10,246 nt of DNA from OCS116 cluster bacterium (GTDB lineage Bacteria > Pseudomonadota > Alphaproteobacteria > Rhizobiales > OSC116). A program made the translations under genes and the position numbers. The DNA lies in NCBI GenBank assembly GCA_002402005.2, contig NVUS02000011.1, forward strand, positions 1 to 10,246, given 5' to 3'. This document shows, piece by piece, positions 1 through 6,213 of the stretch. Position 1 is the first letter of the stretch; each line of letters starts with the position of its first letter. The notes below the pieces were generated by a model. That model was not told the origin of the DNA. It did no database searches and worked only from the letters and a program-made list of their open reading frames with translations.

Positions 1-280
1 ATTTAATAAATAAATCATCATGTAAATACAGCGTCAACCCACCAAAAATCAGCACCACAAATAAAGTGATGATCGGCATCACCGCAATTTTACGATCCAT
101 AATCCATCTCACGGTCAACGCAAAAATCAACGTCACCATAAACGCGCCAGTGGCATAATAAATGTTTTCAGATTTATCGATATCGAAAAACTGATGCGCC
201 CGGCTATTGCCGATAAAAAACACCCCCAGCGGAAACACTTCTAATAAAAAACCAAATATTTTTTTGTTATTTTCGTTCAT
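1..280 (-). CDS. yciB: Inner-membrane protein YciB / septation protein IspZ (partial, C-terminus beyond left edge)
   Basis: The first 93 residues are present; the rest runs off the left edge. The translation starts MNENNKKIFGFLLEVFPLG. It then shows the family landmarks FFIGNSR (21-27), a YATGAFM segment (42-48), a membrane helix, the MDRKIAVMPI stretch (61-70) and FGGLTLYLHDDLFIK (79-93). This pattern of short hydrophobic segments, followed by GGLTLYL-D-FIK, is characteristic of YciB/IspZ. The family comprises small multi-pass inner-membrane proteins linked to septation and envelope integrity, with no known catalytic activity. The ATG at 278-280 lies 8 bp after the ftsY stop, with a weak purine-rich AGAG upstream, so it is probably co-transcribed with ftsY. 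The dapF-mtaB-ftsY-ispZ order supports the call. Confidence 0.9.
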   Translation of the reverse strand, partial: MNENNKKIFGFLLEVFPLGVFFIGNSRAHQFFDIDKSENIYYATGAFMVTLIFALTVRWIMDRKIAVMPIITLFVVLIFGGLTLYLHDDLFIK

Positions 281-288
281 TTTTATCT

Positions 289-1395
289 CTACTGTAAGTT
301 GGTTTGGGTTAACGCGTCAGCAAATTCTGCGGCGTCAAATGGCTCTAAATCATCAATGCTTTCGCCGACGCCAATATAATGCACCGGCAGGCCAAATTTA
401 GCGGCAATCGCCACCAAAATACCGCCTTTGGCCGTGCCGTCTAATTTGGTCATCACCAAGCCCGAAATATCGACTTTCTCGGCAAATATCTGCGCTTGGT
501 TGACTGCATTCTGACCGGTGGTCGCATCCAATACCAACAAGCTGGCATGTGGCGCGGTGGCATCTTGCTTGCGGATCACCCGCACAATTTTCTCTAACTC
601 ATCCATAAGCTCTGTGCGGTTTTGCAACCGCCCGGCTGTGTCAATCAGCAATATATCAATATCTTGCTCACGCGCTTTGGCAATCGCTTCAAATGCCAAA
701 CTTGCCGCATCACTGCCTTGGGGCGCAGTCACCACTGGCACACCAGCCCGTTCGCCCCAAATGGCCAATTGCTCAACCGCTGCGGCCCGAAATGTATCGC
801 CTGCCGCCAGCATTACTTTTTTACCTTCAGCTTGAAATTTCTGCGCCATTTTGCCAATGGTGGTGGTCTTGCCCGCACCATTCACCCCGGTCATTAAAAT
901 AATAAACGGCTTGATGCTGGCATCAATCACCAATGGCTTGGCCACTGGCTCTAATATTTGGGTGATTTCTTTATTGAGCAATTGTCTGATCTCTTCAGGC
1001 TCAATTTCTTTGTCATACGAAGTGGCAGCCAGACCTTCACAGATTCGAACCGCAGTCTCCGTGCCCAAATCGGCCTGAATCAAAATATCTTCTAACGCCT
1101 CTAACGTATCGTCATCTAATTTGCGCTTGGTGAAAATGCCGCCAATGCCCGAAACCAGATTATTATTACTTTTGGATAGGCCTTGCGTCAGGCGTTTAAA
1201 CCAAGATTTTTTTGGCTCTGCTTTAACTTCAACCGTCTCGGTTACCTGTTCAACAACCGGTTCAACAATCTCTTCGATGGCTTGTTCTTCTACAATATCT
1301 TGTACAATTGGCTCGACAATTTCCTCAACCAGCTCTTCAACCGCTTCAACAACCTCATCAGGTTTTTTCTTTTTGCCGAATAATTTCTTAAACAT
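289..1395 (-). CDS. ftsY: Signal recognition particle receptor FtsY
   Basis: SRP-type GTPase of 368 aa that docks ribosome-nascent-chain/SRP complexes at the inner membrane and delivers membrane proteins to SecYEG. Residues 1-62 form a basic start (MFKKLFGKKKK) followed by a very acidic, Val/Glu-rich A domain. The N domain runs from about 65 to 155. The G domain shows the P-loop GVNGAGKTT (170-178), DTFRAAAVEQL (200-210), DTAGR (252-256), TKLDGTAKGG (316-325) and the C-terminal ESIDDLEPF (345-353). All SRP-GTPase motifs are intact. The acidic domain carries two EEIVEP copies (residues 25 and 41 on), which give imperfect DNA repeats. The start ATG at 1393-1395 has only a weak GGA upstream. It sits 10 bp after the mtaB stop, consistent with one operon. 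FtsY rather than Ffh, because the C-terminal M domain is absent and the acidic A domain is present. Confidence 0.98.
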   Translation of the reverse strand: MFKKLFGKKKKPDEVVEAVEELVEEIVEPIVQDIVEEQAIEEIVEPVVEQVTETVEVKAEPKKSWFKRLTQGLSKSNNNLVSGIGGIFTKRKLDDDTLEALEDILIQADLGTETAVRICEGLAATSYDKEIEPEEIRQLLNKEITQILEPVAKPLVIDASIKPFIILMTGVNGAGKTTTIGKMAQKFQAEGKKVMLAAGDTFRAAAVEQLAIWGERAGVPVVTAPQGSDAASLAFEAIAKAREQDIDILLIDTAGRLQNRTELMDELEKIVRVIRKQDATAPHASLLVLDATTGQNAVNQAQIFAEKVDISGLVMTKLDGTAKGGILVAIAAKFGLPVHYIGVGESIDDLEPFDAAEFADALTQTNLQ

Positions 1396-1405
1396 TTACA
1401 TTCCG

Positions 1406-2686
1406 TTATTTACAGGCTGTTGCCAGCAATTCATTGCCACTTTTGCCAATAATCATCGCCTTAACAATATGGCCTGCCTCATGGTCATTATCAAGTGTAA
1501 CAGGCGTAAAATACTCTGTGCGGCCTTTATTGTCGTTTTCAACCAAAATATGCCGAATCTCACCCTTTTCGGCCACCAAATGCGCTTCCAAAACCGCTTT
1601 GCCTTTGTGCCGCAACTGCGCCGCGCGTTGTTTAATCAGCTTGCCATCCATTTGCGGCATGCGCGCCGCCGGTGTGCCTTGGCGGGCAGAAAAAGGAAAA
1701 ACGTGCAAATGGGTCAAGCCACATGCATCCACCAAACTCAGCGAATTTTCAAACATCTCATCGGTTTCAGTCGGAAAACCTGCAATGATATCCGCCCCCA
1801 AAACCACATCAGGGCGTATCTTGCGCACATCTTCACAAAACTTAATCGCATCATCACGCAAATGCCGGCGTTTCATGCGTTTTAAAATCATGTCATCACC
1901 ATGTTGTAGGCTTAAATGTAAGCTTGGCATCACCCGCAAATCACCCATTGCGTCCATAAGCTCGGCATCCGCCTCAACACTGTCGATAGAGGATATACGC
2001 AAACGTGGCAAATCCGGCACCATTTTCAGTATCCGCTGCACCAAATTGCCCAAAGGCGGTTTACCCGGCAAATCAGTGCCATAAGAGGTGATGTCAACAC
2101 CGGTTAAAACCACTTCTTTATAACCATTGCCAACCAAGGTTTTGATCTGATTGACCACCTCACCGGCGGGCACACTGCGGCTGACACCGCGGCCAAACGG
2201 TATGATGCAAAATGTACATCTATGGTCACAGCCATTTTGCACCTGCACAAAAGCACGCGTATGCTCGCTCATACCTTGAATCAAATGCCCAGCGGTTTCC
2301 TTCACGCTCATAATGTCGTTAACTTTAAGCCGCTCTTCTTTACTGATGCCAAAATCCAAACCCATATAGCTTTTGGCCTGCATTTTCTCGTCATTGCCGA
2401 GCAATAAATCCACCTCGGGCATTGCGGCATAAGTTTCAGTTTCAATCTGTGCGCCACAACCAGTCACGATAATGCGCGCATTGGGGTTGTCGCGCCGCGC
2501 TTTGCGAATGGCTTGACGGGCTTGGCGGCTGGCCTCATTGGTCACCGCGCAAGTATTGAATACAATGCTATTGTCCATGCCCGATTTATCGAGATTGTCT
2601 TTAATCACTTGCGATTCATAAGTGTTCAACCGACAGCCAAAAGTCACCACTTGATTGTCGATAAAATTCTTTTGATTTTGGCTCAT
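1406..2686 (-). CDS. mtaB: tRNA (N6-threonylcarbamoyladenosine(37)-C2)-methylthiotransferase MtaB
   Basis: Radical-SAM methylthiotransferase of 426 aa that converts t6A37 to ms2t6A37 in ANN-decoding tRNAs. The N-terminal UPF0004 domain holds the three auxiliary-cluster cysteines in FGCRLN (C18), NTCAVT (C46) and TGCGAQ (C77). The radical-SAM core has the CxxxCxxC motif CDHRCTFC (C153, C157, C160), followed by IIPFGRGVSRS. The last ~55 residues fit a TRAM-type RNA-binding domain. The NTCAVTNEA and GCRLNTYES motifs place it with MtaB (B. subtilis YqeV group) rather than MiaB or RimO. Its start ATG overlaps the dapF stop as ATGA (2683-2686), and no separate Shine-Dalgarno is obvious, so translation is probably coupled to dapF. 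FtsY follows 10 bp after its stop. Confidence 0.95.
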   Translation of the reverse strand: MSQNQKNFIDNQVVTFGCRLNTYESQVIKDNLDKSGMDNSIVFNTCAVTNEASRQARQAIRKARRDNPNARIIVTGCGAQIETETYAAMPEVDLLLGNDEKMQAKSYMGLDFGISKEERLKVNDIMSVKETAGHLIQGMSEHTRAFVQVQNGCDHRCTFCIIPFGRGVSRSVPAGEVVNQIKTLVGNGYKEVVLTGVDITSYGTDLPGKPPLGNLVQRILKMVPDLPRLRISSIDSVEADAELMDAMGDLRVMPSLHLSLQHGDDMILKRMKRRHLRDDAIKFCEDVRKIRPDVVLGADIIAGFPTETDEMFENSLSLVDACGLTHLHVFPFSARQGTPAARMPQMDGKLIKQRAAQLRHKGKAVLEAHLVAEKGEIRHILVENDNKGRTEYFTPVTLDNDHEAGHIVKAMIIGKSGNELLATACK

Positions 2687-3618
2687 TCGGCCGCACCAAC
2701 ATCTTGCAGCAAGAAAATATCAGCCGGCAAAACACCTTCATAATCCAACATCCAGTCGCCGGTCATCAATATATTATTGGCCTTGGTCCATTCGATAACA
2801 ATCTCGCCAGCCGGCACCAATATGCTGACTTTATTGCCAGTAAAACCACGCCGATGCGCCGATACTGCTGCTGCACAAGCCGCAGTGCCACAGGCTCGTG
2901 TGATGCCAACACCACGCTCCCAAGTGCGCAAAATCACTTTGTTATCCGGCAATACCTGCCCGACAGAAACATTGACCCGCTGCGGAAAAAGCGGGTGGTT
3001 TTCAATCATCGGGCCAAACGTTTCAAGCCCATATTCATCTGGGTGTTTATCCGCCCAAAAAGTCACATGAGGGTTGCCAATATTCATCACCGATGGGGTG
3101 TGCAATACGGGGTTGCCAAATGGTCCAATTTCCAGCTCAATGCCCGCCGTATCATGAAACTCTTCACTCAACGGAATTTCATCCCATTTCAATCTGGCTT
3201 GGCCAATATTCACCGTCACTTGGCGTTGCTCACCCATATGGGTATCTTGGCTGCATTTTATAGCTTCAAACCGCACAAATTTTTTACCATCATTGGTTTC
3301 AATGCTGCATTCATCTTGCCCCAATGCCTGCATGGTCAGTGCACCGACACAGCGCGAGGCATTGCCGCAAGCATTCACTTGGCTGCCATCAGCATTGTAA
3401 ATGCGCATAAAAACATCAGCAATTTTAGAATTTTCAAGCACAATAAGTTGGTCATAGCCAACATCAGCGGCACCAGAGTCATCTGTACCATTTTCGCGCC
3501 CTGCAATGGCTTGCAAGGTGGCGACGGATAGGTCAAAGCTATGCTTGCGGGCGTCAAGAATTACAAAATTATTGCCGAGGCCGTTCATTTTTAAAAATGG
3601 AATGTCTATCTGTTGCAT
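2683..3618 (-). CDS. dapF: Diaminopimelate epimerase
   Basis: Converts LL-diaminopimelate to meso-DAP, the precursor of lysine and of the peptidoglycan cross-linking residue. It is cofactor-independent and cytoplasmic. Numbered from the ATG at 3616-3618 (311 aa), the first catalytic cysteine is in NACGNASRC (C84) and the second in ERGVGITRACGTAACA (C243). The opening FLKMNGLGNNF, the IGNPHVTFW motif (from about 181) and RTWERGVG are all family hallmarks. I chose the ATG at 3618 because MQQIDIPFLKMNGLGN is the usual N-terminus and GGTGAG (3622-3627) precedes it, though only 3 nt away. An in-frame TTG at 3649-3651 would add 11 residues and has no family support. One oddity is a short acidic insertion (GTDDSGAAD, about 45-53) before the YDQL segment. 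It is first in the cluster, and its stop overlaps the mtaB start. Confidence 0.96.
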   Translation of the reverse strand: MQQIDIPFLKMNGLGNNFVILDARKHSFDLSVATLQAIAGRENGTDDSGAADVGYDQLIVLENSKIADVFMRIYNADGSQVNACGNASRCVGALTMQALGQDECSIETNDGKKFVRFEAIKCSQDTHMGEQRQVTVNIGQARLKWDEIPLSEEFHDTAGIELEIGPFGNPVLHTPSVMNIGNPHVTFWADKHPDEYGLETFGPMIENHPLFPQRVNVSVGQVLPDNKVILRTWERGVGITRACGTAACAAAVSAHRRGFTGNKVSILVPAGEIVIEWTKANNILMTGDWMLDYEGVLPADIFLLQDVGAAE

Positions 3619-3673
3619 AATCTCACCATTATTTCGCTCATTGTAGCGCAAAATACCTCAAATTTGAAGCCCT

Positions 3674-3702
3674 GTTATAGAGCGACTAACCAGCCATGAA
3701 AA
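3674..3702 (-). promoter_or_regulatory. Candidate sigma70-type promoter for dapF-mtaB-ftsY-yciB
   Basis: On the minus strand, TTTTCA (3702-3697, 4/6 to TTGACA) is followed after 17 bp by TATAAC (3679-3674, 5/6 to TATAAT). This would place the transcript start near 3667 and give a leader of about 50 nt to the dapF ATG. It is the best-looking promoter in the gap. The match is by eye only, and alphaproteobacterial promoters are often weakly conserved. Confidence 0.4.
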
Positions 3703-3730
3703 GCCTTATTTTTTCACCGTTAAATTATGC

Positions 3731-3759
3731 TTTAATCTCACACAAAAATTGTTTATATT
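3731..3759 (+). promoter_or_regulatory. Weak candidate promoter for the glycosyltransferase gene
   Basis: TATATT (3754-3759, 5/6 to TATAAT) is preceded, with 17-bp spacing, by TTTAAT (3731-3736, 3/6 to TTGACA). It lies 34 bp before the start codon at 3794. The rest of the 175-bp divergent gap (3619-3793) is AT-rich and shows no convincing operator, terminator or RNA structure. The poor -35 box makes this tentative. Confidence 0.25.
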
Positions 3760-3793
3760 GTAGTTTAATTTGAATGATTGAGAAGCCACATAT

Positions 3794-4780
3794 ATGCGCA
3801 TGCAAATTGTTTCCGATGCTTGGCACCCACAAGTCAATGGTGTGGTGCGCACTGTCGAATATATAGTCAACGAATCCAAAAATTTGGGTCACGAGGTCGA
3901 TTTGATCACTTCTGAGGGCTTAAGAACCTTCTCTGTGCCTAAATATGCCGAAATCAAAGTCGCGCCGTTTGCCAAAAAGCACGTCTCCGCGCGCATTGCC
4001 GCATTTAACCCAGAATGCATGCACATCGCCACCGAAGGCCCATTGGGCATAGCCGCACGTAAATATTGCATCAAAAATAACATTAAATTCACCACGTGCT
4101 ACCATACAAATTACCCCGAATATTTTAAAGCCATGTTCTATTTTCCGGAATGGATCACCTATGCCTTACTCCGCGGTTTCCACAAACCCGCCAAACATGT
4201 TTTGGCCACAACTGAGCGCATGGCAAAAGATTTGCGCCATCACGGTTTTAAAAATGTCGAAGTTTGGGGGCGCGGCGTCGATACCGAGCAATTTAAACCC
4301 GAAGGCGAAAAAGCCGTCAAGCTCGATGAACCGGTATTTTGTTATATTGGCCGCGTGTCGATCGAAAAAAACATCAAGGCATTTTTGGATTTAGATTTGC
4401 CCGGCAGCAAAATGATCGTCGGCGATGGCCCACAATTGGCCGAGCTAAGAAACCTTTATAAGGACGTATATTTTGCCGGCAGCCAACAAGGTAAGGATTT
4501 GGCTGCCCATTACCGCAGCGCCGATTGCTTTGTTTTTGCCAGCAAAACCGATACATTTGGCTTGGTGCTATTGGAGGCTTTGGCTTGCGGCGTGCCAGTT
4601 GCCGCCTACCCCGTACGTGGCCCGATTGATGTATTGCCCGGCTGCGAAGCCGCGGTGATGGATGAAGATCTGCAAAAAGCTGCGTTACAAGCGGTTAAAC
4701 TCAGCAAACAAAAGGCACGTGAATTTGCACTGCAACATAGCTGGTATGAATGTGTCAAACAATTCCACACCTACTTTTAA
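3794..4780 (+). CDS. GT4-type (GT-B fold) glycosyltransferase, probable membrane glycolipid synthase
   Basis: Retaining GT-B glycosyltransferase of 328 aa. The N-terminal acceptor domain opens with MQIVSDAWHPQVNGVVRT (3-20), followed by HIATEGPLGIAARKYC (77-92) and TCYHTNYPEY (101-110). The C-terminal nucleotide-sugar domain shows WGRGVDTEQF (158-167), YIGRVSIEKN (184-193), VGDGPQ (209-214) and ASKTDTFGLVLLEALACGVPV (starts at 249). The first acid of the usual E-x7-E pair is Asp (D253/E261). This is the alphaproteobacterial group related to MgtA/SqdX-like and glucuronosyl-diacylglycerol synthases, which transfer a hexose or hexuronic acid to diacylglycerol-type acceptors. Acceptor and donor here are inferred, not proven. 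No signal peptide or TM segment is seen, so it is probably peripheral on the cytoplasmic face. GAGAAG upstream may be the RBS; the third-codon ATG is an alternative start. The gene is monocistronic and convergent with the AraC gene 4 bp away. Confidence 0.85.
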   Translation: MRMQIVSDAWHPQVNGVVRTVEYIVNESKNLGHEVDLITSEGLRTFSVPKYAEIKVAPFAKKHVSARIAAFNPECMHIATEGPLGIAARKYCIKNNIKFTTCYHTNYPEYFKAMFYFPEWITYALLRGFHKPAKHVLATTERMAKDLRHHGFKNVEVWGRGVDTEQFKPEGEKAVKLDEPVFCYIGRVSIEKNIKAFLDLDLPGSKMIVGDGPQLAELRNLYKDVYFAGSQQGKDLAAHYRSADCFVFASKTDTFGLVLLEALACGVPVAAYPVRGPIDVLPGCEAAVMDEDLQKAALQAVKLSKQKAREFALQHSWYECVKQFHTYF

Positions 4781-4784
4781 AAAG

Positions 4785-5549
4785 CTAATTAATGCTGGCT
4801 TCCAACGCATATTTTCTCACATGAGTTGGCGTTTCCCCAAATTGTTTATGAAACGCCCGGCTGAGTGCTTCCCCAGATTGGTAGCCATATTTTATGGCAA
4901 TATTCTGCACCCGTGCGCCTTTGGCAATGTCTTGCCGCGCCAAAATCAACCGCCAGCGGCGCAAATAACCCATTGGCGTTTCCTGCACAACATTGGTAAA
5001 CAACTCGCAAAACCGGCTTAATGACAAGCCAGCAATTTGCGCCAAATCATCGTTTTTCCATTTTTTAGACGGGTTATCATGCATAGCCACAATGGCACGG
5101 CCCAACCGCGCATCGTTCAAACCGCCAAACAGGCCTTTGGCAATTTTGCCATTCTCAATTTGAACCCGCATCAAGCGGATAATCAATATTTCCGCCAAGC
5201 GTGACAATACCGATGCCGAACCACATCTTTTATTGTCATTCTCCACTTTTAACAAAGCCACAATCGCCGCAGTTTCACTGTCCTGAGTCAAATCCAATTC
5301 CAAAACATCCGGCAATGCCGAAAATAATGGGTTGCTACCCCCACCCCATTTCACTTCGGCTTTAAATGCCAACATCTCAGATTTGAGCGGCTGATAAGCT
5401 ATTTTTTGATGTGGACAGAGCACCACCCGGGAGGGTTTATTGGAAATTATATCAGCATAAACAAATAAATCAGCATCATCCGCCTCAGTGGATTCAACAC
5501 CAAGTTCAAAACGTGCCATTAACGAGCTTAATCTATCAAATTTGGTCAT
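4785..5549 (-). CDS. AraC-family transcriptional regulator (cupin_6-like sensor domain)
   Basis: DNA-binding regulator of 254 aa. The N-terminal ~130 residues look like the AraC_binding/cupin_6 sensor fold: DADLFVYADI, a PHQK stretch, and a proline-bounded FSALPDVLELDL segment (76-87). The C-terminal AraC domain begins at about 146 with DARLGRAIVAMHDNP. It contains helix-turn-helix 1 (about 166-185, NDDLAQIAGLSLSRFCELF), the MGYLRRWRL linker helix and helix-turn-helix 2 (about 214-236, ending LSRAFHKQFGETP). This subfamily commonly sits beside, and is thought to control, small redox or dehydrogenase genes. Here it is divergent from the peroxiredoxin-like gene across 88 bp, so that gene is the likely target. 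The ATG at 5547-5549 has no strong Shine-Dalgarno. The inducer cannot be read from sequence. Confidence 0.9.
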   Translation of the reverse strand: MTKFDRLSSLMARFELGVESTEADDADLFVYADIISNKPSRVVLCPHQKIAYQPLKSEMLAFKAEVKWGGGSNPLFSALPDVLELDLTQDSETAAIVALLKVENDNKRCGSASVLSRLAEILIIRLMRVQIENGKIAKGLFGGLNDARLGRAIVAMHDNPSKKWKNDDLAQIAGLSLSRFCELFTNVVQETPMGYLRRWRLILARQDIAKGARVQNIAIKYGYQSGEALSRAFHKQFGETPTHVRKYALEASIN

Positions 5550-5637
5550 AATCGGATTCTAAATCAGGTTAAAAGGATAAAAACATATTTAAACACTGTT
5601 ATATACAAGGTCAAGACTAAACTTAAAGGAGATTAAA
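5550..5637. promoter_or_regulatory. Shared divergent control region of the AraC gene and the peroxiredoxin-like gene
   Basis: An 88-bp AT-rich gap. On the minus strand TTGACC (5614-5609, 5/6) with 16-bp spacing to TTAAAT (5592-5587, 4/6) is a possible promoter for the AraC gene. On the plus strand TATATA/TATACA at 5600-5607 could be a -10 for the peroxiredoxin-like gene, but no good -35 is visible, as expected for an activator-dependent promoter. A strong Shine-Dalgarno AAAGGAG (5625-5631) lies 6 nt before the ATG at 5638. I could not define a clear direct-repeat operator. Confidence 0.4.
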
Positions 5638-6174
5638 ATGCTAATTCCAAGACAAAAAGCACCGGACTTAAACTTAAAAACTCTTAATCATGGTGCTTTT
5701 GATTTGAGCCAAGAAGCCGCAAAAGTCGGAACTGTGGTTTGTTTTTACCGCGGCCTACATTGCCCACTTTGCATAAAATACCTAACCGAACTGGTAAAGC
5801 TTTTGCCCGAATTTGAAAAACGCGGCGTCAATGTCATTGCCATCAGTGCAGATGGTGAAGAGCGCACCAGAGATTTGGCCAGCAGACTAGAGTCAAAAGA
5901 CCTAAGATTAGGCTATGATTTAGACCTTAAAAAAGCCCGTGAATGGGGATTATATATTTCTACATCACGCGGCAAAACCTCCCTTGGCATTGAAGAGCCT
6001 GATTTATTTTCAGAACCCGGCCTGTTCATGATAACCCCTGAGCAAAACCTATATTTTGGCGTTGTGCAAACCATGCCATTTGTCCGCCCGCATTTCTCAG
6101 AGCTACTGGGTGCGATAGATTTTATAATTGACAAAGACTATCCAGCACGTGGTCAATATACTGGCGACGTATAA
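5638..6174 (+). CDS. Peroxiredoxin-like (AhpC/TSA-superfamily) protein
   Basis: Thioredoxin-fold protein of 178 aa. The N-terminus LIPRQKAPDLNLKTLNHG and FDLS are typical of AhpC/TSA proteins. After a beta strand (TVVCFYRG, 32-39) comes the redox site HCPLC (C42, C45) and then IKYLTELVKLLPEFEKRGVNV, the helix and strand expected of the fold. A DGEERTRDLASRL helix and LFSEPGLFMITPEQNLYFG strands follow. The usual peroxiredoxin PxxxT/SxxC motif is replaced by FYRGLHCPLC, placing it in the peroxiredoxin-like family, where a CxxC could act as a thiol-disulfide pair. Whether it reduces peroxides is not shown. No signal peptide, so cytoplasmic. The start is fixed by AAAGGAG 6 nt upstream. It is divergent from an AraC regulator that probably controls it, and a hairpin follows its stop. 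Confidence 0.88.
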   Translation: MLIPRQKAPDLNLKTLNHGAFDLSQEAAKVGTVVCFYRGLHCPLCIKYLTELVKLLPEFEKRGVNVIAISADGEERTRDLASRLESKDLRLGYDLDLKKAREWGLYISTSRGKTSLGIEEPDLFSEPGLFMITPEQNLYFGVVQTMPFVRPHFSELLGAIDFIIDKDYPARGQYTGDV

Positions 6175-6186
6175 ATTTTACCTGAC

Positions 6187-6213
6187 AATGATGCCTCATT
6201 ATGAGGCATCATT
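6187..6213. terminator. Perfect inverted repeat, likely bidirectional terminator
   Basis: AATGATGCCTCAT (6187-6199) and its exact reverse complement ATGAGGCATCATT (6201-6213) are separated by one T, giving 13-bp arms. A realistic hairpin would be GATGCCTC/GAGGCATC with a short loop, plus A-T pairs at the base. It lies 12 bp after the peroxiredoxin-like stop and overlaps the stop codon (6209-6211) of the converging AraC gene. Its position at the meeting point of two transcripts suggests bidirectional termination. The T-tracts on both sides are short, so termination efficiency is uncertain. A protein-binding palindrome is the alternative. Confidence 0.7.

Noticed and set aside
1121..1885. Long plus-strand open frame antisense to ftsY and mtaB
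   Set aside because: It is the reverse-strand shadow of two genes with complete family motifs. Its translation is low-complexity (Ser/Thr-rich) and then Arg/His/Asn-rich, resembling no family I know.
2704..3531. 275-codon plus-strand open frame antisense to dapF
   Set aside because: DapF on the minus strand has both catalytic cysteines and full-length conservation. The antisense translation shows no domain and no good start context.
3619..3651. Longer DapF from the TTG at 3651
   Set aside because: The 11 extra residues are not part of the usual DapF N-terminus, and the ATG at 3618 has its own GGTGAG.
3720..3735. Possible CtrA box, two TTAA half-sites in the dapF/glycosyltransferase gap
   Set aside because: The spacing is 8 bp rather than the TTAA-N7-TTAA consensus, and TTAA is frequent by chance in this AT-rich stretch.
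4770..4800. Possible terminator at the convergent ends of the glycosyltransferase and first AraC gene
   Set aside because: Only 4 bp separate the stop codons. The local A/T-rich near-palindrome (AGCTAATTAATGCT) is imperfect and lacks a GC stem, so no terminator can be supported.
5569..5637. Similar stretches TTAAAAGGAT (5569 on) and TTAAAGGAGAT (5623 on) as a direct-repeat AraC operator
   Set aside because: The second copy is the Shine-Dalgarno region and both are A-rich, so the similarity is weak and probably coincidental.
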